A stretch of DNA of 64,000 bases. Origin: Saprospiraceae bacterium (GTDB lineage Bacteria > Bacteroidota > Bacteroidia > Chitinophagales > Saprospiraceae). A model generated the notes under the pieces. That model was given only the letters and a program-made list of their open reading frames with translations, was not told the DNA's origin and did no database searches. A program made the position numbers and the translations under genes. The stretch spans positions 1 to 64,000 of the forward strand of contig BQJU01000039.1 of NCBI GenBank assembly GCA_021604865.1, written 5' to 3'. How positions within the stretch are numbered: position 1 is the first letter of the stretch; each line of letters opens with the position of its first letter. Positions 19,034-27,736 of this stretch are shown here, piece after piece.

Positions 19034-19041
19034 TACCTTTG
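19034..19041 (+). promoter_or_regulatory. -7 promoter motif TACCTTTG before prfC
   Basis: TACCTTTG matches TAnnTTTG exactly. The predicted transcript start, near 19047, leaves about a 20-nt leader before ATG 19067. This position also argues against the upstream TTG start at 19019, which would lie ahead of the promoter. Confidence 0.55.
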
Positions 19042-19066
19042 CAGCCTTAAATCAGGATCAATATAT

Positions 19067-20647
19067 ATGAGTTTTAAGAAACAACTCGATCGCAGAAGAA
19101 CTTTTGGCATCATCAGCCACCCGGATGCAGGGAAAACTACCCTGACGGAAAAGTTACTGCTTTTTGGAGGAGCTATCCAGGTAGCCGGAGCGGTAAAATC
19201 CAATAAAATTAAGCGCAGCGCTACTTCCGACTTTATGGAAATTGAGCGGCAGCGTGGAATCTCAGTGGCCACCTCGGTGATGGCCTTCAATTATCGTAAC
19301 CTCAAAATCAACATCCTGGATACACCGGGTCACCAGGATTTTTCTGAGGATACTTTCCGAACGCTCACAGCGGTAGATAGCGTAATTGTAGTGATCGACG
19401 TAGCCAAAGGAGTGGAAACGCAAACGGAAAAACTAGTAGAGGTCTGCCGCATGCGGAAAACACCCATCATCGTTTTTATCAACAAACTCGACCGGGAAGG
19501 AAAAGACGCCTTTGATTTGTTGGATGAGGTGGAGCAAAAGCTCAACATCAATGTACGACCACTAAGCTGGCCCATCGGTATGGGGCAACGCTTTAAAGGG
19601 GTCTACAACCTCTATGAAAAAAAACTAATCCTCTTCAATCCACACGGCAAACAAAATGAAGAAGATATTATTGAAATAACGGACTTGAATGACCCTAGGC
19701 TTGATCAACAAGTAGGCAAAGCCGCGGCAGATGAGTTGCGCGAAGAGGTCAACATGATTGAAGGTGTTTACCCAAAACTTGACCGGCAGGACTACCTCAA
19801 TGGAGATATCTCACCGGTATTTTTTGGTAGTGCCATCAACAATTTTGGAGTCAAAGAATTGTTAGATTGTTTTGTAGAAATTGCACCTACACCGCTGCCA
19901 CGTACAACGGAGGAACGTGTAGTCAGACCCGATGAGGACCAGTTTGCAGGTTTTGTTTTCAAAATCCACGCCAATATGGATCCCAAACACCGGGACCGCA
20001 TCGCTTTTCTGCGCATCTGTTCGGGGACCTTCCAGCGCAATACCAATTACCTGCATGTACGTCAGAATCGGAAGATGAAATTCTCCAATCCTACCTCTTT
20101 TATGGCTTCCAAAAAGACGGTCATTGAACAGGCTTATCCTGGGGATGTTATTGGACTGTACGATTCTGGGAATTTCAAAATCGGCGACTCATTAACAGAA
20201 GGAGAAGTATTACATTTTAAGGGTATTCCGACTTTCTCCCCGGAGCAATTCCGGTATGTGAACAATGCCGATCCACTTAAATCAAAACAGCTGGCAAAAG
20301 GCCTGCAGGAATTGATGGATGAAGGTGTTGCTCAATTGTTTACCAAAGAGCTCAACAACCGGAAAATTGTCGGCACCGTGGGGGCATTACAATTTGAGGT
20401 CATTCAATATCGGCTACAACATGAATACGGAGCCTCCTGCAATTACGAACCTGTAAATTTACACAAAGCGTGTTGGGTGAGTTGTGATGATCCGATTGCA
20501 CTAAAAGAATTTATTTCCCGCCGCAAACGCGATATCGCCAGAGACAAAGATGATAAATTGGTCTTTCTGGCAGAATCTGCCTGGACATTACAAATGGCAC
20601 AGGAAAATCACCCCAAGGTGCAGTTTCATTTCACTAGTGAATTTTAA
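19067..20647 (+). CDS. prfC: Peptide chain release factor 3
   Basis: 526 residues from ATG 19067 ([14 protein letters not shown]). This GTPase removes RF1/RF2 from the ribosome after termination. Seen: the P-loop [15 protein letters not shown], the switch segment [12 protein letters not shown], the G3 motif [11 protein letters not shown], the G4 motif NKLDREGKD, then a domain II barrel and a C-terminal RF3 domain ([21 protein letters not shown]). Full length for the family. The start is chosen because it begins directly before the conserved N-terminus and after the TACCTTTG promoter. purD follows after 6 nt, so the two form an operon. Confidence 0.95.
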   Translation: MSFKKQLDRRRTFGIISHPDAGKTTLTEKLLLFGGAIQVAGAVKSNKIKRSATSDFMEIERQRGISVATSVMAFNYRNLKINILDTPGHQDFSEDTFRTLTAVDSVIVVIDVAKGVETQTEKLVEVCRMRKTPIIVFINKLDREGKDAFDLLDEVEQKLNINVRPLSWPIGMGQRFKGVYNLYEKKLILFNPHGKQNEEDIIEITDLNDPRLDQQVGKAAADELREEVNMIEGVYPKLDRQDYLNGDISPVFFGSAINNFGVKELLDCFVEIAPTPLPRTTEERVVRPDEDQFAGFVFKIHANMDPKHRDRIAFLRICSGTFQRNTNYLHVRQNRKMKFSNPTSFMASKKTVIEQAYPGDVIGLYDSGNFKIGDSLTEGEVLHFKGIPTFSPEQFRYVNNADPLKSKQLAKGLQELMDEGVAQLFTKELNNRKIVGTVGALQFEVIQYRLQHEYGASCNYEPVNLHKACWVSCDDPIALKEFISRRKRDIARDKDDKLVFLAESAWTLQMAQENHPKVQFHFTSEF

Positions 20648-20653
20648 TACAAC

Positions 20654-21922
20654 ATGAATATTCTTCTTCTTGGTAGCGGTGGCCGCGAACATGCTTTTGC
20701 CTGGAAACTCAGCCAAAGTGACCTTTGTGACCAGCTATACATCGGGCCTGGTAATGCAGGCACAGCAGCACATGGCACCAATGTAGCCCTTAACCCCAAC
20801 GATTTTCCCGCTGTTAAACAATTTGTGGTGGGTCACGATATCCAAATGGTCGTGGTGGGGCCGGAAGAACCTCTGGTACGAGGTATTTACGACTATTTTC
20901 AATCCGATGAGGCATTGGCCGGCATTCAGGTTGTGGGTCCTTCTGCCGGTGGGGCCCAGCTGGAAGGCAGCAAGGCTTTCGCCAAAGCTTTTATGGCCGA
21001 ATTTGATATTCCAACGGCTGCTTACCGGGAGTTTACCGCCGAAAACAAGCAGGAAGGGCTGGACTATATTGCTAAACAACCCACACCAATCGTGCTGAAA
21101 GCAGATGGATTGGCTGCCGGTAAAGGGGTTTTGATTCTTGACAATATTGCCGAGGCACAAGCAGAATTTAAGGCCATGCTGGAAGGTAAATTTGGCGCTG
21201 CTGGTAGCACCGTGGTGATCGAAGCATTTCTCAGCGGTATTGAATTTTCGGTTTTTGTGGTTACCGATGGTGATCATTATAAAGTTTTGCCGGTTGCCAA
21301 GGATTACAAACGTATAGGTGAAGGAGACACCGGTTTGAATACTGGTGGAATGGGTTCCGTCTCCCCTGTTCCATTTGTAGATGAAGCACTCCTAAAAAAA
21401 GTAGAAGAGCGCATCATCAAACCTACCATCCAGGGTATCAAGCAACGGAACATGACTTATCAGGGATTTGTCTTTATTGGGTTGATCCAGGTGGGCAATG
21501 ATCCTTATGTTATTGAATACAACTGCCGTATGGGCGACCCGGAGACCGAAGTAGTATTGCCACGCCTGAAAAGTGATCTGGTAGCACTTTTGGCAGCCTT
21601 GTCAAACGGTAAATTATCACAAATAGACATCCAGGAGGATAGGCGTGCCGCATCTACCATTATCCTGGTTTCGGGTGGCTATCCGGAAGCTTATGAAAAA
21701 GGAAAAGCCATCCATGGTTTGGAGAAGATTACAGGAAGTCTGGTTTTTCATGCAGGCACCCGTCAGGATGGAGATCAGGTGCTCACCAATGGGGGCCGCG
21801 TTTTGGCCGTCACTTCTTATGGCAATGATTTTCAAAAAGCACTAGCGGTTTCCAAAACCAATGCAGAAAAGATCAATTTTGAGGGCAAATATTATCGAAA
21901 GGATATTGGATTTGATTTATAA
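20654..21922 (+). CDS. purD: Phosphoribosylamine-glycine ligase (GAR synthetase)
   Basis: 422 residues, the usual length. It catalyses the second step of purine synthesis: phosphoribosylamine + glycine + ATP to GAR. Seen: the N-terminal pre-ATP-grasp loop LGSGGREHAFAWKL, VVGPEEPLVRGI, the ATP-grasp core IVLKADGLAAGKGV, YKRIGEGDTGLNTGGMGSVSPVPF and the metal-binding YVIEYNCRMGDPETEVVLPRL. It lies 6 nt after prfC and is followed by a hairpin, so it ends this operon. Confidence 0.96.
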   Translation: MNILLLGSGGREHAFAWKLSQSDLCDQLYIGPGNAGTAAHGTNVALNPNDFPAVKQFVVGHDIQMVVVGPEEPLVRGIYDYFQSDEALAGIQVVGPSAGGAQLEGSKAFAKAFMAEFDIPTAAYREFTAENKQEGLDYIAKQPTPIVLKADGLAAGKGVLILDNIAEAQAEFKAMLEGKFGAAGSTVVIEAFLSGIEFSVFVVTDGDHYKVLPVAKDYKRIGEGDTGLNTGGMGSVSPVPFVDEALLKKVEERIIKPTIQGIKQRNMTYQGFVFIGLIQVGNDPYVIEYNCRMGDPETEVVLPRLKSDLVALLAALSNGKLSQIDIQEDRRAASTIILVSGGYPEAYEKGKAIHGLEKITGSLVFHAGTRQDGDQVLTNGGRVLAVTSYGNDFQKALAVSKTNAEKINFEGKYYRKDIGFDL

Positions 21923-21931
21923 AAATACAAA

Positions 21932-21966
21932 GCGGCCAGCCCCGATTTAACTCAAGTGCTGACCGC
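21932..21966 (+). terminator. Hairpin after purD
   Basis: GCGGCCAGC (21932-21940) pairs with GCTGACCGC (21958-21966) with one mismatch and a 17-nt loop. AATATTCTTTTA follows. It begins 10 nt after the purD stop. It could also serve the convergent gene that ends at 22035. Confidence 0.5.
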
Positions 21967-22034
21967 AATATTCTTTTATCCAGGCAATTTAGAATGCCTT
22001 CATTCGGTAAATGGCGCTAAAACAATATTCCGCT

Positions 22035-22664
22035 CTATCCTTTCATGCCTCCCATAGCCTTGGCTTCCTCGATAGTAATGCGTTGACCATCATTATAAGG
22101 TACAACCCAGGCATCTTTGACGCCAATTTTCTTAATATGTTTCTGTAGTTCCAGAGCCTTGCTGTAATCCCGAAACTGGCCGATGACCACTTTTTGTAGT
22201 CCATCCTCCTGCTCTAATTTCAGGTCGCCATCCGAGTTAAGGTTATCGGGAATACTTGTTTTCTCGTAAGCTCCGATTTGTACGCGGTAGATCAGGCCCA
22301 TCAACATACCTTTATCACTCATCTCATTGTCGGGCTTTTGCTCATGTAATTGCTGAATGGTCATTTGTGCATTCATCAGCTGGTTGTTGAGTGCAGCAAT
22401 TTCTTCATCCTTTTGCACCATACGAGAATCACCCATAGACTGGCTGGCTTCAAGACGGTTTAATTTTTCTTCTAAATCCCGGTTTTCCTGCCGATACTCA
22501 GCATGTTCTTCCTTTAAAATTTTCAGCGCATTCAGGTCTTTCTTGTAGGTTTTCAGTTCGTTTTTCCATTTCTTTTTCTCCTCTTTACTCATTTTTTCCT
22601 GAGCAAAAATCTGGGAAGAAAACAACATCAGCAAAACGACTGACAGTAGATTTAGCATCCTCAT
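22035..22664 (-). CDS. Secreted coiled-coil protein with SPOR-like C-terminus
   Basis: 209 residues. An N-terminal signal peptide (MRMLNLLSVVLLMLFSSQIFAQ) is followed by a highly charged helical region (about 25-120: KEEKKKWKNELKTYKKDLNALKILKEEHAEYRQEN...), which should form a coiled coil. The C-terminal about 70 residues (LIYRVQIGAYEKT...LQKVVIGQFRDYSKALELQKHIKKIGVKDAWVVPYNDGQRI) read as a SPOR-like fold, a domain that binds denuded peptidoglycan glycan strands. A periplasmic cell-envelope role is therefore likely. Proteins of this plan are common and uncharacterised in Bacteroidota. A TATCTTTG -7 motif lies about 150 bp upstream (22812-22819). Confidence 0.72.
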   Translation of the reverse strand: MRMLNLLSVVLLMLFSSQIFAQEKMSKEEKKKWKNELKTYKKDLNALKILKEEHAEYRQENRDLEEKLNRLEASQSMGDSRMVQKDEEIAALNNQLMNAQMTIQQLHEQKPDNEMSDKGMLMGLIYRVQIGAYEKTSIPDNLNSDGDLKLEQEDGLQKVVIGQFRDYSKALELQKHIKKIGVKDAWVVPYNDGQRITIEEAKAMGGMKG

Positions 22665-22811
22665 GGTATAAAAATTTTGGTTTTTAATAGCAGGTGGAGT
22701 TGTTAGGAATATTGAGTAGCAGACCTCCCCTACTAAGTCTAAAATAAATCAATAACGTAATTTTTAGGGAAAAAAGTGGATAGATACTAACAAAAGTACT
22801 GGAGATAAGCA

Positions 22812-22819
22812 CAAAGATA
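22812..22819 (-). promoter_or_regulatory. -7 promoter motif TATCTTTG for the SPOR-like gene
   Basis: On the minus strand TATCTTTG fits TAnnTTTG. The transcript would start near 22806 and leave a leader of about 140 nt before ATG 22664. The rest of this 289-bp gap holds only a palindrome (CGAGGCCTCG, 22912-22921), and no coding frame was recognised. Confidence 0.4.
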
Positions 22820-22953
22820 GATAAAAAATGAATGTTTCGCTACAAAAATATAGGTGTGCGGTAGGAAATATCTTTTTTTCGGTAGGACGTTATGGTGAGG
22901 TGGTGTCACGCCGAGGCCTCGCCGTCTGAGAAGGGTGAGGGAACGCCCGTTCA

Positions 22954-23652
22954 TCAAATTTCAAACCAGACCGACTTAGCCGCTGCACAAAGCTCTTGCT
23001 GTTCATTATAAATGGCTGTACCGCAATAGGATTTCCGACCTTCTGAACCCAGTGTCCAGGCAATGACCACACATTGCGCTCCGGCTTTAATCGTTCCGGA
23101 TATTTGTGCGGTCATTCTGCCAAGGACAATCTTTTTCATGGCATCACCCATCACAGCGAAGGCTCCAGGACAATCTAGTGCTGCCCATAAAAATTCCTCG
23201 CCGATATGCCCTGTCTCATCGGCCAGAGAGGAATCGGGTATCCAGGGGGCAGCAAATAGGTCTGTTCCCTCCACATTACCCGCAAAAATACGAAGTCCAT
23301 CACCGGAATGGCGATCCGGCCCGCAAACAAAGCAGGTAGGGAAAACGTGTTTGCCATCGTGTCCGATAAAGCTTTTGGCGGCAGCAGCAGCCTCAAGAAA
23401 ACTGGGCGCTTTAGGCACTGACAAATCCAACTGTCCGGGTTTGGCAATGGCGATCAGTGCTTCGCCGTCGATCAGCTGGAATTGGTCAATTTCACTACGG
23501 ACATTTAGCTCCTTATCCAGCGGAATTGGCTTGCGCAAGGTTACTTCCGACAGGTAATCAGTATATCGGTCAAGCATACCACAAACATAGCCGCCATTGC
23601 CGGAATTCGGAGGTCCGCAAAAGCGGTAGGAAATTTGGATAGTTTCCTCCAT
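22954..23652 (-). CDS. Double hot-dog thioesterase-like protein of unknown function
   Basis: 232 residues without a signal peptide or membrane segment. It opens with FCGPPNSGNGGYVCGMLDRYT and has a central PTCFVCGPDRHSGDGLRIFAG and a C-terminal strand pattern (MTAQISGTIKAGAQCVVIAWTLGSEGRKSYCGTAIYNEQQELCAAAKSVWFEI), which together resemble an acyl-CoA thioesterase superfamily protein with two hot-dog halves. The Cys-x2-Cys in FVCGPD is conserved, as I recall it, in uncharacterised bacterial relatives. A substrate cannot be named. The gene ends 6 bp past the stop-side neighbour's region and is 6 nt downstream of the TonB receptor start-side strand order (same minus strand, the receptor ends at 23659 upstream of it in transcription of the next gene), so co-transcription behind other genes is possible but unproved. 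Confidence 0.55.
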   Translation of the reverse strand: MEETIQISYRFCGPPNSGNGGYVCGMLDRYTDYLSEVTLRKPIPLDKELNVRSEIDQFQLIDGEALIAIAKPGQLDLSVPKAPSFLEAAAAAKSFIGHDGKHVFPTCFVCGPDRHSGDGLRIFAGNVEGTDLFAAPWIPDSSLADETGHIGEEFLWAALDCPGAFAVMGDAMKKIVLGRMTAQISGTIKAGAQCVVIAWTLGSEGRKSYCGTAIYNEQQELCAAAKSVWFEI

Positions 23653-23658
23653 AATTAT

Positions 23659-25887
23659 TTATTCCTTAGTCAATATATATCGAACGCCTACATACATTTC
23701 CCGCCCCCTTGTTGGGCCCCAAACTGATGAGGTGTCAAAATAGGGACCGAATGGGTCTTGCCAGCTCAAGATGGGTTGTTCTTGACGAAAATCAAAGATA
23801 TTTTCACAGCCTCCATATACTTCAAAACGCTTGAAATTATAGGTAACCTGGGCGCTAACCAGTGTGTATGGTTTTGAAAAATCAGGCCGCTGAAATTCCG
23901 TTGGATTAGCTTTTGTGCTGGGTAAGCGCTGCTCTCCATACCAATGGATATTCATATCAATATGGAATTTACTAGTCAACGGTTGATAACCCAGGGTGGT
24001 CAAAAATTTGTGTGTCGGGTTGAATGGCAATACCTGTTTGGAGCCATCAACTTCTCTATAAACATCTAAAAAGTTGTAGCCGATTTTCCACTCAAACCGT
24101 TTCCAAAGCTTCATATAAAGTTCTGCCTGAAAACCATTACTGATGCTCGTTCCGGAAAAATTCTGGATAATGGCTTTGGTGGGATCACTATCGTAATCCG
24201 GGAAAATCTGATTTTGAAAATCAGTGCGGTAAAAGTCGGTACTGAGGTATCCCGAAAGTTGATTACCTTCAAATTTCTGAGTAATATTCAATCCCAAATT
24301 CACGGCTTTTTCCGGCTCTAATGTTTCTGCAAAAATGATGTCTCTGGAGCTAACCAGTAAGTTGATATTTTCGGTAAACAAATTGACGGTTCTCCAGCCC
24401 GTTCCAACACTGGCCCGGACTACTGTTTTGGGCGTAATATCATATTTTAATAAAGTCCTTGGCGTTACCTCAAAACCAAACTGATTGTGATGGTCGGCGC
24501 GAACACCAGCAATCCAGGTTAATTTACCGGCCAAAAGGCTCAGGGTATTTTCTACAAAAAATCCCGGAATATTTTCTTTTTGTTGATAAACTCCGGCATA
24601 AGTTCTTTCCAGAGCATTATCGGTGAAGTCAATATTTTCCTTCAAATTTAAATAACGGTAACTAACGCCTGTTTTTAGAGAATGTTTTTGAGCATAATCC
24701 AGCTCATATTGAAGGTTTGTATAAATATTGGTTTGGCGAGCATCGTATTTTACCGTTCCAAAAAATGATTTTTGATCTTGATGAAATGAGGAGGCAAATA
24801 GGGTAAATTTGTGGTTATCATCCAAGCTGTAAGCCGTTTTTGCCCAAATTTCAGGTTGATTGATATTTACGGTCTGCCCGTATACCGTTGTACTGCCTTT
24901 ATCCCTATCCGGGTTAAAAGAGGTCACCCCACCGATGCGTTTTTCATTTAAAAAGCGCAAGCCTATACTACTGCTCCATCCCCATTCATTTTCATCACCA
25001 TACTGCCATTTATTGAAAATCATATAGCGCGTAAGCTGCGGCAAATCCAGGAAGTTATCCTTGTCCCGGTCTATTTTGTCGGCAGGTTGTACGGTATGTA
25101 CAGCGGTCAGATTGCTCCATTTGCCCTGTTTGAAAGCATAATTGGCATTGAGGTGTTTTTCTGCAAAATTATTGACATAAGCATTGAGCAAAAGTTGATC
25201 GGTATTGCTAGGTGATTTGGTGATAACGTTGATTTGGCCACTGATACTTTCATAGCCTTGCAGCACACTATTGGCACCTATGGCCACATAAATATTATCG
25301 ACCAAAGTGCCGGGAATGCTACTCACCCCATAGGTATATGACAGTCCCTGAAACATGGGAAACCCATCAACTAAAAGTTGGTTGTAAACACCCGACAAAC
25401 CCAGAATGCGCAGTTCTTTGGCATTGGTAATTACATTGGTGGTTTGTGATTGCACCGAAGTTTGGGTTTCAAAACAACCTGCCAAATCACAACAAGCTGC
25501 TTTTTTCAATTCGGTTTGTGTAATGATTTCTGTTTTTACAGGTTTGATATCTGAAATCATGACTCCGTCCCGCCGGCCCTGAACCACCACTTCATCAAGT
25601 GTTTCCGATTCATTTAGGCTAAATTCAACCTTTGTCTGATTGGTAATGGTTATCGTATCCGAAGTATATCCGATAAAACTTGCGATCAATTGTTTGCTGG
25701 AGCTTTCACTTGCAGAAAGTTCAAATTCGCCCTCTATGTCAGTCGAGGTGCCTGTCGTTGTGTCCAGCCAATATACACTGGCTCCCACCAATGGTTCCTT
25801 ATTATTGTCGGTTACTTTTCCCGTAATATTTTGTGCAGTAATGCTGAATGGAAAAAGCAAGCCAACAATGAAAATATATGTTCTCAT
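23659..25887 (-). CDS. TonB-dependent outer-membrane receptor, probable metal uptake
   Basis: 742 residues. Signal peptide MRTYIFIVGLLFPFSITAQ, then a carboxypeptidase-regulatory-like domain (about 20-100: ITGKVTDNNKEPLVGASVYW ... IASFIGYTSDTI), a plug domain (about 115-230) and a 22-stranded barrel that ends YVGVRYILTKE. A Cys cluster, ACCDLAGC (residues 131-138), lies at the start of the plug. Such clusters occur, from memory, in Bacteroidota receptors encoded next to heavy-metal-associated proteins. The neighbours upstream on the same strand are an HMA-like secreted protein and a Cys-rich small protein, so copper or another soft metal is the likely cargo (inference). The receptor is too short for the SusC class and there is no SusD gene. 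Confidence 0.85.
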   Translation of the reverse strand: MRTYIFIVGLLFPFSITAQNITGKVTDNNKEPLVGASVYWLDTTTGTSTDIEGEFELSASESSSKQLIASFIGYTSDTITITNQTKVEFSLNESETLDEVVVQGRRDGVMISDIKPVKTEIITQTELKKAACCDLAGCFETQTSVQSQTTNVITNAKELRILGLSGVYNQLLVDGFPMFQGLSYTYGVSSIPGTLVDNIYVAIGANSVLQGYESISGQINVITKSPSNTDQLLLNAYVNNFAEKHLNANYAFKQGKWSNLTAVHTVQPADKIDRDKDNFLDLPQLTRYMIFNKWQYGDENEWGWSSSIGLRFLNEKRIGGVTSFNPDRDKGSTTVYGQTVNINQPEIWAKTAYSLDDNHKFTLFASSFHQDQKSFFGTVKYDARQTNIYTNLQYELDYAQKHSLKTGVSYRYLNLKENIDFTDNALERTYAGVYQQKENIPGFFVENTLSLLAGKLTWIAGVRADHHNQFGFEVTPRTLLKYDITPKTVVRASVGTGWRTVNLFTENINLLVSSRDIIFAETLEPEKAVNLGLNITQKFEGNQLSGYLSTDFYRTDFQNQIFPDYDSDPTKAIIQNFSGTSISNGFQAELYMKLWKRFEWKIGYNFLDVYREVDGSKQVLPFNPTHKFLTTLGYQPLTSKFHIDMNIHWYGEQRLPSTKANPTEFQRPDFSKPYTLVSAQVTYNFKRFEVYGGCENIFDFRQEQPILSWQDPFGPYFDTSSVWGPTRGREMYVGVRYILTKE

Positions 25888-26111
25888 TGTATTGTGTATT
25901 ATTTGAAGGCATGGGCATCCTGAATGTGGGTTTGCCTAGTTCGAATGGCATTTTAGCCTGCGGAAAAATTTCCGCTGAACCAGAAGTATGCACACATCGG
26001 CTTGGATGCTACCAAGCAATGAAACAAAGAACCAATCCAGGGGGTAATTTTAAAAATTCCGCCTAAATAACCCCTCAATTCAGGGCGCCCATAACCTTTA
26101 TTTTAATCCGA

Positions 26112-26474
26112 CTAGATTTTCACCTTGTACGGTCTATCGTTAGGGTTTTGGCATCCACCTGTACCTTCAATGGCAGCATGAATCTGCTTTTCAGTGACCA
26201 GCGCAGAATTGTAGGAAACTTCAAAAGAAGAGGTTGCGCCCATTTTCACGGATTCGCAGCTGTTTACACCTTCCAATTTTTTTACGTTTGCGGAAATTGA
26301 TTTCAGGTCTGATGAACAGCCTACTCCTTTCACTTTAACAGTTAAAGTTTTGATGTTTTCTGCGGTTTGCTCAGTGCTAGTAGCTTGATCAGTACTTGCT
26401 GATTGTGCATTGGCAAAATTTGCAGTAGCGGCCATAACGACGAATGCGAGGATAATTGATTTAAGGAATTTCAT
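26112..26474 (-). CDS. Secreted heavy-metal-associated (HMA-like) domain protein
   Basis: 120 residues from ATG 26474 (MKFLKSIILAFVVMAATANFANAQ, a signal peptide); the longer frame from 26498 only adds residues before the signal. The mature part (TLTVKVKGVGCSSDLKSISANVKKLEGVNSCESVKMGATSSFEVSYNSALVTEKQIHAAIEGTGGC) has the beta-alpha-beta-beta-alpha-beta pattern of HMA domains. The normal CxxC metal site is reduced to Cys-Ser-Ser-Asp, so metal binding would need the single Cys, Asp, or the later Cys residues. Its position between a TonB receptor and a Cys-rich protein suggests a periplasmic metal carrier or sensor. Confidence 0.75.
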   Translation of the reverse strand: MKFLKSIILAFVVMAATANFANAQSASTDQATSTEQTAENIKTLTVKVKGVGCSSDLKSISANVKKLEGVNSCESVKMGATSSFEVSYNSALVTEKQIHAAIEGTGGCQNPNDRPYKVKI

Positions 26475-26592
26475 GTTTCTGAATTTGATGTTTAACAAAA
26501 ATTTTGATAAATCGTGGTCAAATTAGGCCGTAATGTGATGTACAACCTAATGTCAACGCTTTGAGTGTTCTCCCAATAGGAGACGGCATTTG

Positions 26593-26943
26593 TTAAACAA
26601 ACCTGGGTGGTTGCCAAAATTCAGTGGTGAATAGTGTTGAAAAAGCGGTATGATAGGTAAAGTTCTGCTCTGTTGAGAGGTCTGATTTTGAAAACTCAAT
26701 AGCTGGAATACTCAGGCAGTATAGCACACTAGAGCAACAAACCTGAAAGGGATTGCAGGAATTCCCGTGACAGTCACCCGCCTGTTGTTGTTGCTCGAAT
26801 GGTTGTTGGTTGTCTACTGCTGGCTTGCAATATCCATTACAGCAACTTTCCTCAACATGCAGCTGCAATGCAATCAGGTCTATTCCCGGCTTCACAGCGA
26901 GGACCAAGACAGTTGCGGCCAATATGAGGGTTAAAATTTTCAT
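26593..26943 (-). CDS. Small Cys-rich membrane or secreted protein of the metal cluster
   Basis: 116 residues. The N-terminal hydrophobic segment MKILTLILAATVLVLAVKPGIDLI is a signal or anchor, followed by a Cys-rich stretch (EESCCNGYCKP, GDCHGNSCNPFQVCCSSVLYC; ten Cys in about 50 residues) and a C-terminal part without Cys ending in WQPPRFV. No named family recognised. It precedes the HMA-like gene and the TonB receptor on the same strand. A TATCTTTG motif ends 7 nt before the ATG, so the transcript would have almost no leader. A role in soft-metal binding is suggested by Cys content and neighbours only. Confidence 0.6.
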   Translation of the reverse strand: MKILTLILAATVLVLAVKPGIDLIALQLHVEESCCNGYCKPAVDNQQPFEQQQQAGDCHGNSCNPFQVCCSSVLYCLSIPAIEFSKSDLSTEQNFTYHTAFSTLFTTEFWQPPRFV

Positions 26944-26950
26944 TACTGCA

Positions 26951-26958
26951 CAAAGATA
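26951..26958 (-). promoter_or_regulatory. -7 promoter motif TATCTTTG before the metal cluster
   Basis: Minus-strand TATCTTTG-N7-ATG at the head of the Cys-rich gene. It is a full match to TAnnTTTG; no -33 TTTG was seen at 19 nt. It could drive the whole 26943-23659 cluster. Confidence 0.5.
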
Positions 26959-26996
26959 AGGGTTATTTGTTAAAATGGGTTATTTGGCTGACCTAA

Positions 26997-27131
26997 TTAG
27001 TCCAGAAAATATGCCAGTTGTAGCGTTATCACCTCTTCTCTGCCTCCATAAGGTTGTTTTAATAGTCCTTTTTGATATAAAATGCCCAACGCGAATTTTA
27101 TAGCAAATTTATTGTACCACCAACTGCCAAG
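26997..27131 (-). pseudogene. Possible remnant of an outer-membrane beta-barrel C-terminus
   Basis: Between the DUF4112 gene and the Cys-rich gene, the minus strand holds an open frame without a start that translates to LGSWWYNKFAIKFALGILYQ followed by KGLLKQPYGGREEVITLQLAYFLD and TAA (26997-26999). The alternation of polar and hydrophobic residues and the final aromatic-rich strand look like the last strands of an outer-membrane barrel protein. It overlaps the last codons of the DUF4112 gene in another frame. It may be a decayed gene end; chance is not excluded. Confidence 0.3.
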
Positions 27132-27585
27132 TCAAAGCAAATACCTTAAACACCAACCAGATCACCAAAATAAACACAAGCAATAGCACCAGTAGAATGG
27201 GCACCACAACCTTCCATACGCTTCCCTGGTATGCTCCTTCCCCATAATGTTTTTCCAGGAGGTGGTAATTCCGGCGATTGGATTTATAAAAAAGATCAAA
27301 AATATCGCCAAAGAAAGGGATACTGCCAACGACTGTATCCAGGATAACATTGCCAATCATTTTAGCGAGTACCTGTCCGCTTGCCCCATGCCTGGCCATA
27401 GTCATGACCAACCCGGCAGAAAACAAGAAACCTGCCAAATCCCCTGCAAAGGGAACCAATCCGATTAAAAAATCAATCCCAAACCGGATGGAGGTTCCCG
27501 GGATAGTAAAGCGGGTATCCAATAACTTAGAGAAGGTATCGATGCCTTTGAGTTCCGGGGGTACTGTATTGAGTTGGTCTTTCAT
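27109..27585 (-). CDS. DUF4112 membrane protein
   Basis: 158 residues from ATG 27585 (MKDQLNTVPPELKG). The longer frame begins with a TTG (27624) that lies inside a dispersed repeat, so it is not preferred. The family pattern LLDTRFTIPGTSIRFGIDFLIGLVPFAGDLAGF ... SIPFFGDIFDLFYKSNRRNYHLLEKHY is that of DUF4112, membrane proteins of unknown function. Three hydrophobic segments can be seen: about 40-62, about 75-100 and the C-terminal VVVPILLVLLLVFILVIWLVFKVFALTW. It is downstream of the HD-PycTM gene on the same strand, separated by the repeat element at 27608-27711. Confidence 0.8.
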   Translation of the reverse strand: MKDQLNTVPPELKGIDTFSKLLDTRFTIPGTSIRFGIDFLIGLVPFAGDLAGFLFSAGLVMTMARHGASGQVLAKMIGNVILDTVVGSIPFFGDIFDLFYKSNRRNYHLLEKHYGEGAYQGSVWKVVVPILLVLLLVFILVIWLVFKVFALTWQLVVQ

Positions 27586-27607
27586 GTATGAGTTTTGCTC
27601 GTTTAGT

Positions 27608-27711
27608 GCATGTTTGGAGGTCAAACTTACGCTTGCGCCGAAGCTTCAGCGAAGGAGCATGGCGCAGACGCCCGGGGAACGGCGATGCAAACCCAACCTC
27701 CAAACAAGCAC
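27608..27711. repeat. Dispersed intergenic repeat, copies A and B as inverted ends
   Basis: GCATGTTTGGAGGTCAAAC (27608-27626) and, inverted, the complement of TGCTTGTTTGGAGGTTG (27694-27710) flank about 70 bp of GC-richer sequence (GCGCCGAAGC, CGCCCGGGGAACGGCG). The core TGTTTGGAGG recurs in intergenic places at 33996, 53942, 55103 and, with one change, 43390. No coding function. Confidence 0.55.
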
Positions 27712-27736
27712 TTAAACTTATCTATAGTTAATATTG

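Noticed and set aside
22912-22921. CGAGGCCTCG palindrome as a regulator site
   Set aside because: Ten bases of GC-rich palindrome with no second copy in the window and no promoter beside it; chance or a REP fragment is enough.
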